12,932 bases of DNA from Calditrichota bacterium (GTDB lineage: Bacteria > Calditrichota > Calditrichia > Calditrichales > Calditrichaceae): assembly GCA_024278715.1 (NCBI GenBank), contig JAJRSN010000371.1:1-12932 (forward strand), read 5' to 3'. A program made the translations under genes and the position numbers. The notes below the pieces were generated by a model. That model was not told the DNA's origin. It saw nothing but the letters and a program-made list of their open reading frames with translations, and made no database searches. Below, piece after piece: positions 6,302-12,932 of the stretch (positions are counted from its first letter, which is position 1; every line of letters begins with the position of its first letter).

Positions 6302-7477
6302 TTACGACTTTTTAATTTGGGACAAAAAACTCGTTCCGAAGCCTGTGCCCGGAACTCCGAAAAACTCCGTTAAAGTAGCCTGTATATCGGCAAAAGTTTT
6401 CCGAACGCCTAAATTCACATCCTTTTTAAACCGATGACCGAATACCAGCAGGGGAACATATTCTCTTGAATGATCTGTGCTCGGTGTAGTCGGATCATTT
6501 CCATGATCGGCGGTAATAATCACCGCGTCTTCGGACTTTAAGACTGCAATTAATTCCGGCAACCATTTATCAAACGCTTTTAAGCCCTCATAAAATCCTT
6601 CGGGATCATTTCTGTGACCCCAAAGCATATCGAAATCCACCAAATTTGCCATTATTAAACCACTCTGCGTCTCATTCAGTTCCCTTATAATAGCAGCCAT
6701 AACTTGCGCATTATTTTTTGCGCCGACACTTTTTTGGATTCCCTTATTCGCATACAGGTCTTTGATTTTTCCGATAGCTACCGTAGGCAGGTTGTTTTCG
6801 GCAAGAGTCTGATGCAGAATGGTGCCGAGCGGTTCAAGGGAAAAATCCTTTCGATATGGCGTTCTCACAAAATTTTCGGCGCGATCTCCGGTAAAAGGTC
6901 GGGCAATAACACGCGCCACTGCATGTTTACCCGTAAGCATCTCGCGGGCGATTTTGCAAATTTCGTATAATTTTCCCAACGGAACAACCGCTTCGTGCGC
7001 GGCGATCTGAAAAACGGAATCCGCCGAAGTATAAACAATCAGCTTGCCGGTTTTAAGATGTTCTTCACCAAGTTCTTTAATGATTTCCGTTCCGGACGCG
7101 GGTTTGTTTCCGATTACCTCGTAACCGGTTCTTTCGGTAAATTCCTTAATAATCTCTTCCGGGAATCCGTTTGGGTATGTGGGAAACGGACGATCCAAAA
7201 TTAATCCGGCGATTTCCCAGTGTCCCGTGGTAGAATCTTTGCCCGGAGATATTTCAGCCATTTTCCCGTAGTTTGCCTGCGCTTCAATTTTATCGGACAA
7301 TCCCTTTATGGGCGCTATTTTCCCCAGTCCCAATTTCTCAAGGTTCGGAAGATGGAGTCCGCCTAAATATTTTGCCAAATTTCCGAGGGTGTTGCTTCCT
7401 TCGTCGCCATACGCCCCGGCGTCGGGTAATTCTCCGATACCCACCCCGTCAATTATTATAACGATTGCACGTTTCAT
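6302..7477 (-). CDS. deoB: Phosphopentomutase
   Basis: DeoB interconverts ribose-1-phosphate and ribose-5-phosphate (and the deoxy forms), linking nucleoside breakdown to central metabolism. It belongs to the alkaline phosphatase superfamily. The metal-binding and nucleophile sites are visible: IIDGVGIG at the N-terminus (Asp10), the phosphorylated Thr region DSTTGHWE (about 81-88), VDFDMLWGHRNDPEG, TADHGNDPTTPSTDHSREYVP (Asp324, His325, His336), and a typical C-terminal GVPGTGFGTSFL. I start it at the ATG 7475-7477 (391 residues), because MKRAIVIIIDGVGIG is the family N-terminus and this ATG overlaps the patatin stop in an ATGA; a start at 7504 would add nine residues with no ribosome binding site. 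No other deo genes are here. Confidence 0.95.
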   Translation of the reverse strand: MKRAIVIIIDGVGIGELPDAGAYGDEGSNTLGNLAKYLGGLHLPNLEKLGLGKIAPIKGLSDKIEAQANYGKMAEISPGKDSTTGHWEIAGLILDRPFPTYPNGFPEEIIKEFTERTGYEVIGNKPASGTEIIKELGEEHLKTGKLIVYTSADSVFQIAAHEAVVPLGKLYEICKIAREMLTGKHAVARVIARPFTGDRAENFVRTPYRKDFSLEPLGTILHQTLAENNLPTVAIGKIKDLYANKGIQKSVGAKNNAQVMAAIIRELNETQSGLIMANLVDFDMLWGHRNDPEGFYEGLKAFDKWLPELIAVLKSEDAVIITADHGNDPTTPSTDHSREYVPLLVFGHRFKKDVNLGVRKTFADIQATLTEFFGVPGTGFGTSFLSQIKKS

Positions 7478-8403
7478 ACTTTCTGAAATTTTCTGACAGT
7501 CCATCGTTTAATACGTTCCGAAAAGCGATTATGTTGCTTCATAACCCTTTTCAGCCGAATAATGTTTTTATCGACTATCTCTTCGCCCTTTTTAATTAAA
7601 AAGTCAATATCCTCAAATTGCGTCCAATTCACGTCGCCGATTTCGGGCACAAGCACAAAATTCGCTTCCGTTAAAAGCAAATTGTTCAGCCGATGCACCG
7701 CTGCTCTGTAAGAACGAATAAAGATGTCAATAACATTATCAAGTTGGCGGACAGGTTCAATTTGCGAAGAAACATCGCAAACGATTAAAAAATCGGCTCC
7801 TAATTCTTTTGCGGTTCTGATCGGAAAATTATCGATTACGGCGCCATCGACCAGTTGTCTGCGATTGTAATCAACAGGAGGCAGAAAACCTGGAATAGAG
7901 GAACTGGCTTTAATCGCTTTGTGAATATTTCCTTTGGTGAATACAATCTCTTTGCCGCTAATCAAATCAAGCGCCGAACATCCGAAAGGGATTGCGGTGT
8001 TTTCAATATGTCCCCGGGGCACAAGATGTTTCAACGCAAACTCGAGCCGTTCAGCCGCAATCAAACTCTTTCGGTTCACGGCAAGGTTGATGATAATTCT
8101 TCGTTTTACGATATTACTGATAAACCTTATAAAATTTTCGGGTTCATCCACATTGCTAAGGTCAACCGATTCACCGCGTAATGATCTGAATTTATCGCTG
8201 TTGATAAAATCGCGAAATACCTGCTCTACTTTGAGGATATCCGAATTTAATGCATAAGCCGCACCAACAATTGCTCCCATACTGGCTCCGGTGATTACAT
8301 CAATCGGAATACCGTAATGCAATAGTCGTTTTATCACACCAATATGGGCAAGACCGCGAGCGCCACCTCCCCCCAGAATAAGACCGACTTTCATTCTCGC
8401 CAT
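7474..8403 (-). CDS. Patatin-like phospholipase (RssA/YchK-like)
   Basis: This is a predicted serine lipid acyl hydrolase of the patatin family, using a Ser-Asp dyad. The oxyanion-hole loop GGGGARG (11-17), nucleophile elbow GASMG (39-43, Ser41) and catalytic Asp motif DGAV (186-189) are all present, and the patatin domain covers about residues 5-205. The remaining 100 residues are helical and end in a basic tail (RIKRWTVRKFQKV). No signal peptide, POTRA or beta-barrel part is seen, so it is a cytoplasmic or membrane-associated type rather than a PlpD-like secreted one. The ATG at 8401-8403 has no close ribosome binding site (AAGGAA lies 15 nt upstream); an ATG three codons later is possible. 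Its stop overlaps deoB (ATGA). The substrate is unknown. Confidence 0.9.
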   Translation of the reverse strand: MARMKVGLILGGGGARGLAHIGVIKRLLHYGIPIDVITGASMGAIVGAAYALNSDILKVEQVFRDFINSDKFRSLRGESVDLSNVDEPENFIRFISNIVKRRIIINLAVNRKSLIAAERLEFALKHLVPRGHIENTAIPFGCSALDLISGKEIVFTKGNIHKAIKASSSIPGFLPPVDYNRRQLVDGAVIDNFPIRTAKELGADFLIVCDVSSQIEPVRQLDNVIDIFIRSYRAAVHRLNNLLLTEANFVLVPEIGDVNWTQFEDIDFLIKKGEEIVDKNIIRLKRVMKQHNRFSERIKRWTVRKFQKV

Positions 8404-8761
8404 AGGATGAACTATCGATTCCTTACTTTAAAAATTGGCTGCTAATATACTAAATTTAAATATAACTTTCTAATTTTTATTATTATTAATCATAAAATTC
8501 AACCACAGAAACCGGGAACCGAGAACACGAATATTCCCTCTTTTTCCCGTTTCAAAGGAATGCCAGTTTACGGAATTTTTCAGAAAATTAAAAGGATAAG
8601 ACGATAAAATTGATCACTGCGCTTTACCCGGAAAAGATCAAACAATCGGGATAATTGCCCGAAAGTCAAAATTATCGGCAAAACAAAGAAGGACAATCAT
8701 CACGGAGGGCGCGTTTTTTCCGAATCAAAACCGATAAAAAATTTTACAATGAGGTCGGATA
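8404..8761. other. 358-bp AT-rich intergenic region without a gene
   Basis: This gap lies between the acetyltransferase stop and the patatin start. I find no reading frame of convincing length on either strand. The part next to the patatin gene (about 8430-8500) is extremely AT-rich and probably holds its promoter; TATATT and TTGAAT-like boxes exist, but no pair is convincing. Around 8503-8530 a purine/C-rich stretch (CCACAGAAACCGGGAACC then GAGAACACG) resembles a degenerate copy of a simple intergenic repeat. A small hairpin lies at 8646-8662, and a 7-bp inverted pair (TTATCGG 8672-8678, CCGATAA 8731-8737) flanks the GC-richer stretch near 8705. Confidence 0.6.
8646..8662 (-). repeat. Hairpin-forming inverted repeat downstream of the acetyltransferase
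   Basis: TCGGG (8646-8650) and CCCGA (8658-8662) form a 5-bp stem with a 7-nt loop, about 100 nt after the acetyltransferase stop. On the minus strand a T-rich stretch (TTGTTTGATCTTTT) follows. It could be a weak terminator, but the stem is short and the T run is interrupted. Confidence 0.25.
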
Positions 8762-9664
8762 TTAAAGAACTTTTTCGTATCGCCAGAAGACGCGTTCAAC
8801 AACGGCATTTGCGTAACGGGAATAAAAGCGAATGGGACCGACCCAGGGAATAGTCGATTTTTTTAGTCCCCATTCTTTCATATCCTGCAAACAACGTTTC
8901 AGCAAAACACTGCCGATTCCCATACCCTGTAAATCGGGATGGGTACCCATCGGACCAAACCAACCCGTACCGAGATTATTGACATTATGCGCGGAAAAAG
9001 CCTTTATTTTTCCTTCGTGCAAAGCGATGTGGATGCTCACGGGAATCGAATTATAAGCCCTCAACACTTCGTAACGCCAGAGGGCAAAATATTCTTCAAT
9101 AAAATCCATTAGTTCATCGCGATCGTCATAATCAGCCCGGCGAATTTCAATTCCTTTAACATAAAAATTTTTTTCTTCTTCCGAAGTATCGAAAATCTGA
9201 TTTTCAAGATCAACCACCATATTTGCCGTATCGGCAAAGCGCTTAAATCCCTGCACCTCAAAAAAGGCGAGAGCCGGAGTGTAACGCGGATCGATGCCGG
9301 GCATGAAATAATTAAACGGAACGTCATAAATTCTTATTTTCCGCATGCCCAGAGTTCTAAACCGTTCTTCAAGCGTTTTATACAATTTTGTTCCGATGCC
9401 TTTTCGCCTAAAATTCCTGTCAACCACCATCAGTTTAACATAACCAATTTTTTCCCCGTGAATTTCCCTTGCAACCCCGTCAATAAAGCCCGTTATTATG
9501 TTGTCGTTTTCATAGACTAATACGAGCTCGGGGTTGTAAGCAGGATCTTCCAGAACTTTTTCTCTGAAAAGAGATTCGGATAATCGGTCAAATTCCATGT
9601 GGTTATTACACAAAGAGACAAGTTCGGGAATATCTCTCTCCTTGAAAACCCTCAATCTTCCCAT
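8762..9664 (-). CDS. Tandem-domain GNAT family N-acetyltransferase
   Basis: This 300-residue protein contains two GNAT folds. The first (about 1-155) has the acetyl-CoA pyrophosphate-binding motif RRKGIGTKLY (87-95 region), preceded by the beta-strand YVKLMVVD. The second (about 172-300) has LQGMGIGSVLL (245-255) in its motif A. Both motifs look complete, so both sites could bind acetyl-CoA; in many tandem GNATs only one is active. The C-terminal WVGPIRFYSRYANA segment replaces the usual final GNAT strand-helix. The ATG 9662-9664 has a strong AGGGAGTG ribosome binding site. The gene stands alone, with gaps on both sides. The acceptor substrate cannot be read from the sequence; mycothiol synthase shares the double-GNAT architecture, but I see no specific link to it. 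Confidence 0.85.
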   Translation of the reverse strand: MGRLRVFKERDIPELVSLCNNHMEFDRLSESLFREKVLEDPAYNPELVLVYENDNIITGFIDGVAREIHGEKIGYVKLMVVDRNFRRKGIGTKLYKTLEERFRTLGMRKIRIYDVPFNYFMPGIDPRYTPALAFFEVQGFKRFADTANMVVDLENQIFDTSEEEKNFYVKGIEIRRADYDDRDELMDFIEEYFALWRYEVLRAYNSIPVSIHIALHEGKIKAFSAHNVNNLGTGWFGPMGTHPDLQGMGIGSVLLKRCLQDMKEWGLKKSTIPWVGPIRFYSRYANAVVERVFWRYEKVL

Positions 9665-9691
9665 TTCACTCCCTAGTTAGTTAACTGTACT

Positions 9692-9719
9692 AATTTAAGA
9701 AAAAATTGACCTTTGTAAA
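9692..9719 (-). promoter_or_regulatory. Candidate promoter for the GNAT gene
   Basis: On the minus strand TTTACA (9714-9719, 5 of 6 to the -35 box) and TAAATT (9692-9697, 4 of 6 to the -10 box) are 16 bp apart, and would give a short leader of about 20 nt. The region is AT-rich, so chance matches are expected. An AGTTAACT palindrome lies between the -10 box and the ribosome binding site. Confidence 0.3.
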
Positions 9720-9900
9720 ATTTTTTTAACCCGGATCAATTATATCGGAATAAAACAAGCGGATCATTGTGAAATGGTCTAAATATTTTACGAAAAAAGA
9801 GCTTTATTCAAAAAATACCGCAACTCGGAATTTGGAATTCAACAAATATAGTAGAACCGAAATAGTCGTTTTAACGACAAAGCCGTCGCAAATTTGGCGG

Positions 9901-12900
9901 CTATCTCAACAAAATCATTTTGCGCATGATCGAGGTTTTTCCGGCTTGAAGCTGATAAAAGTAAATTCCGGAAGCCACGGCATTGCCCGTCTGATTTGTG
10001 CCGTCCCATTCAAATTGATGATAGCCGGGCGGCAGGTTGCCTTCGAATAGCGATTTTATCTCTTTACCCAAAACATCGTAAATTTTCAGCACGACTTTGT
10101 TTTGAGCGCCGGTTTCGGGAATACCGATTTTGATTGTCGTACTCGGATTAAACGGATTCGGGAAATTCTGTGATAACTTGAATTGCAAAGGGATAATCGA
10201 AGGTTTAAAATTATCATCCCTGCTGGCATAAACTCTGAACTGATAATCGGGTCCGTCCGGTGTAAACGAATACTCGGAAATATCGTTCATATTAATCACC
10301 TTTTCATGAGCCAGATCGATCAAATAGACATACAATTGCTCATCGTTCGAACCGACCGCTTCCCATTTTAAAACATGGTTTTTCCCGGGAAAAGAAGTTT
10401 TAACCGTTATATTCCATGAAGTAACCTGATTGACGTCTTTCGGGAATGTTTTAACCTGCTTGCACAATTGCCGATCCTGCTTATTAATGCTTAAGGCGCA
10501 GTATTCGTTAAAGTACGGCGGCTCCAACAATTCGGAAGGCTTTCCTTTGGTAAGTCCGATCACATTAAAATCGTCTCCGAAACTTCCGCTTTTTAGCGTA
10601 AGATTATACGCCCAGACATTCTGCTTTTCTCTTTTTTCGGCAGTTTTGGATTTTTTCAAAATTTGATTCGCTTCGGTAAACGGAAACGCGGGCGTCCCCG
10701 GAGGAATCAACGTCAAATCGTCGCGGCTGTACAACCAGTATCCGCGCCAGGGCAAGGCAAAGGCGCCGGAATCCACTTCCTGCACGTGATAGCCCTGATA
10801 AGCGATAGTTTGTTCGAACCAATACACCGCCGGCATTAATAGTGAATCGTCGATTGCCTGTTGAAAGGTAAGGATTTCCTGACCATCCGATTTCTTTACT
10901 TTAAAATCCGCCCAGTATTGATAATAGGGCAATGATAATCCGATTTGGTTCCAGCCGGATTTAACCGGTAATGTTTGCGGGGTTTCCGTTTCGACATTCG
11001 ACGTATCCAGCGGCACATCGTTCAGATCCAGCCGCAAGTCGATTAAAGGCAAAATCCAGAAAGCCCAACCGGGTAAAATTTCTTCCCGTTTCACCGATCT
11101 GTATTTTTTCTCCGACGGCTCCCAGCGGAAAAGAACTGCGGCGGAATCGGAATAGTTTAATTGTGACCACGAAAACACCTTTGGTCTCGGAAACGAAATC
11201 ATCGACCAGCGAAAACGATTCATGCTGCCTTTTGAAGCTCTGATGACAAAGGAGGTAAATGAGGTGGCTTGAACTACCCTGTCTCTGGGAATTGTTTTAA
11301 AAGCACGGAGACTAAAAATATAATCGCCGTCTTTCAAAGGATAAAAAACAATTTCCTTAATTCCGGTTGTATCCACGGCGATAAAAGGTTTTTCTTCGCC
11401 CAACCTTTTAAGGGTGTAAAAAAAGCGATAGGTGCTCGTAGCCGTTTTAACGCTTTGTTCGCTGGAATCGGATACGCTGATCACGAATTTCATGGCAGCC
11501 TGCCTGCTGATCTGTCCGCCCACCGGGAAAACTTTTATTACAGGCGTAATGACTATGGGTACTTCAAGATTCAACACATCAATAAAATACCGAACGCTGT
11601 CGATTCCGCCGTGGAGATCATCTAAGGTTAAAACCACTTCGTGCTTGCCCGTATCGCTGACCGCCGGAATTCCGGTTAAGGTAAGCGAATCGGTCCAAAT
11701 CAGCCAGGCCGGCTTTTTACTCGGCGCGATCACCACGGAGTCGCCGTCAAAATCAAAAACCACGGGTTTAAATTTGTACAAGCTATCGACATAAGCCACA
11801 GTAGCGGGCGAATTCATCAGCCTTGGTTTTGAATTTAATCCCAGTCCGAAGACAGGCATCTCTATAATTCCTCCCGGCAGGTGCGGATCGTTGCACTTTA
11901 CGATTAATGTGTCTTTAAATTGAGCCCGCTTTTGGGGAGTAAAATAAATTTTAACAGAAACGCTGTCAGCCGGAGGGATAATATTTTTAGTGAAGGCGCC
12001 TAATTTAAAGGGTCCTTGTTCCGTTGAATTTTTTAATCCGATGCTTTGAACGTTTAAATCGACGAACCCCCAATTTTTCACGAAAATCAGCGTCGAATCA
12101 ACTTTATTGGGGTGAGCGCGCAACGGCGATTTAACCGCATAAAGGTTGATTCTGGGTTGCAGACTCGGCGTCGCCATGGGAGTACCACCTAACACCCCCT
12201 GATTAATCCTGCCGCCATTGGGTTCCGGCTCCTGACTAAAATCGTCATTCGGATCGCCGGCATCGATTGTGGGTGAAGAGACATCGATTTTAAATTTCAT
12301 ATCAATGTCCGAAGGATCGAACACCGGAGGCAGTTTGGACACATATTCGGTAAAAACATTCGAGCCGATGCTATCCACCGTTGAATACCGGATATGGACT
12401 TTAGCCGAATCCAAGGCGGTAACGGGTCCTTCATTTCCCCAGATAATGGCGTTTTTTACCCACACGTTTGCCAGCCCCTGAGCCGCGATACTATTTTCCG
12501 CCGTGCGAAGAATATTAATATTTTTCAGATAACCATTGGTGTTATCGCCCGCCCGGATACCCGTCATTGTGGAATCGATAAGAACATTTTCAGCCCAATA
12601 ATCGGTATTTTCGCAAACAATTGCGTTATAGGAGCGCGTCAAACCGCCCATACGTATTTTAAACGGACGTCCTTTGGTTTGAAGAGCGGTTTTCGCTTCA
12701 TAAATATCAAACCATTTCATGAAGATTGTATCGGTTCCCTGATAAAAATAAATTCCGTCCCACAGACTATCGCCTTCATTTTTATGCACGGCGTAAAAGC
12801 TCACCATACGGTTATCATCGATGCCCTGAACCTGAAATTTTCCGTAAACGTGTAAACCGGTACCTGCATTAAAACCGATTTCAACGCCGTTGATTAATTT

Positions 12901-12932
12901 CAACGAATCAGGAACGGGAACAAAAAGATTGC
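9901..12932 (-). CDS. Large secreted modular protein with T9SS C-terminal sorting domain (5' end outside window)
   Basis: The frame is open to the window edge; the TTG at 12901-12903 is internal, since coding sequence (FVPVPDSLKL) continues upstream of it. Counting from that codon, about 1-200 has short repeated strands typical of a right-handed beta-helix; 213-240 holds IDAGDPNDD and EPEPNGGRINQGVLGG, as found at the end of choice-of-anchor-type domains; 255-355 is an Ig-like ASPM/HYDIN-type module (FTPQKRAQFKDTLIVKCNDP); 360-445 is a putative cadherin/He_PIG-like Ig module; 445-900 is of unclear fold. Residues 910-1000 are a canonical Por secretion domain: LSQNFPNPFNPSTTI, KIYDVLGKEI, PGYHQFEWDG, ASGIYFYQLQAG and a basic RKMILLR end. 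It should be exported by the type IX system and end up on the cell surface or outside. The ligand or substrate is unknown. Confidence 0.93.
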   Translation of the reverse strand, partial: NLFVPVPDSLKLINGVEIGFNAGTGLHVYGKFQVQGIDDNRMVSFYAVHKNEGDSLWDGIYFYQGTDTIFMKWFDIYEAKTALQTKGRPFKIRMGGLTRSYNAIVCENTDYWAENVLIDSTMTGIRAGDNTNGYLKNINILRTAENSIAAQGLANVWVKNAIIWGNEGPVTALDSAKVHIRYSTVDSIGSNVFTEYVSKLPPVFDPSDIDMKFKIDVSSPTIDAGDPNDDFSQEPEPNGGRINQGVLGGTPMATPSLQPRINLYAVKSPLRAHPNKVDSTLIFVKNWGFVDLNVQSIGLKNSTEQGPFKLGAFTKNIIPPADSVSVKIYFTPQKRAQFKDTLIVKCNDPHLPGGIIEMPVFGLGLNSKPRLMNSPATVAYVDSLYKFKPVVFDFDGDSVVIAPSKKPAWLIWTDSLTLTGIPAVSDTGKHEVVLTLDDLHGGIDSVRYFIDVLNLEVPIVITPVIKVFPVGGQISRQAAMKFVISVSDSSEQSVKTATSTYRFFYTLKRLGEEKPFIAVDTTGIKEIVFYPLKDGDYIFSLRAFKTIPRDRVVQATSFTSFVIRASKGSMNRFRWSMISFPRPKVFSWSQLNYSDSAAVLFRWEPSEKKYRSVKREEILPGWAFWILPLIDLRLDLNDVPLDTSNVETETPQTLPVKSGWNQIGLSLPYYQYWADFKVKKSDGQEILTFQQAIDDSLLMPAVYWFEQTIAYQGYHVQEVDSGAFALPWRGYWLYSRDDLTLIPPGTPAFPFTEANQILKKSKTAEKREKQNVWAYNLTLKSGSFGDDFNVIGLTKGKPSELLEPPYFNEYCALSINKQDRQLCKQVKTFPKDVNQVTSWNITVKTSFPGKNHVLKWEAVGSNDEQLYVYLIDLAHEKVINMNDISEYSFTPDGPDYQFRVYASRDDNFKPSIIPLQFKLSQNFPNPFNPSTTIKIGIPETGAQNKVVLKIYDVLGKEIKSLFEGNLPPGYHQFEWDGTNQTGNAVASGIYFYQLQAGKTSIMRKMILLR

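Noticed and set aside
9830..9843. GGAATTTGGAATTC near-tandem repeat in the gap
   Set aside because: There are only two imperfect copies of a short AT-rich unit. It is not enough to call a repeat element from this window alone.
9858..9899. Possible terminator for the large cargo gene (GTCGTT/AACGAC and GCCG/CGGC inverted repeats)
   Set aside because: One stem leaves only a 2-4 nt loop, the other has a mismatch on the transcribed strand, and neither is followed by a clear T run. No confident terminator can be called in the 236-bp gap 9665-9900.
9769..10050. 93-codon plus-strand open frame starting in the gap between the cargo and GNAT genes
   Set aside because: More than half lies antisense to the conserved T9SS sorting domain, and the composition of the N-terminal part looks like translated AT-rich spacer.
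12394..12855. 153-codon plus-strand open frame
   Set aside because: It is antisense to the T9SS cargo gene, has no ribosome binding site or family signature, and the minus frame is clearly coding.

Overview
All recognisable genes in this window lie on the minus strand, so they are transcribed from high to low coordinates. Together they suggest a Gram-negative member of the Fibrobacteres-Chlorobi-Bacteroidetes (FCB) superphylum, perhaps a Calditrichota/KSB1/Ignavibacteria-like lineage. The main reasons are a textbook type IX secretion (Por) C-terminal sorting domain on a very large surface protein, a KDO/LPS gene (kdsB), and a short primary-type sigma factor without region 1.1. The phylum call is inference; no marker decides it more finely.

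Layout in transcription order. (1) 12932-9901: the 3' 3 kb of a giant modular secreted protein: beta-helix-like repeats, a choice-of-anchor-like segment, two Ig-like modules and a T9SS sorting domain; its 5' end is outside the window. (2) 9664-8762: a tandem two-domain GNAT acetyltransferase with its own Shine-Dalgarno sequence and a possible promoter. (3) A 358-bp AT-rich gap without a gene. (4) 8403-5030: a compact run of a patatin-like lipase, deoB (ATGA overlap), a small uncharacterised coiled-coil protein and an RpoD-type sigma factor, closed by a strong intrinsic terminator at 4962-4992. (5) 4892-2922: a membrane-anchored M23 peptidase and a CapA-like metallophosphatase, a small envelope unit. 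(6) 2838-188: gatC, kdsB (ATGA overlap) and pyrG (7-nt gap), preceded by a good promoter candidate. (7) 78-1: a possible start of another gene running off the window.

Functional links: PyrG makes the CTP that KdsB uses to activate KDO for lipopolysaccharide, so their tight linkage makes biochemical sense. GatC is a subunit of the tRNA amidotransferase whose gatA and gatB are not here. M23 and CapA fit cell-wall or envelope work.

The most notable anomaly is that pyrG is split by a one-base frameshift in an A6 run (777-782). Both halves are otherwise intact with all key residues, so this looks like a sequence error, a very recent mutation, or a site rescued by slippage. The least explained gene is the 104-residue protein just before the sigma factor gene. 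I see no CRISPR array, tRNA, rRNA, insertion sequence or recognisable defence system; most of this is ordinary housekeeping DNA.
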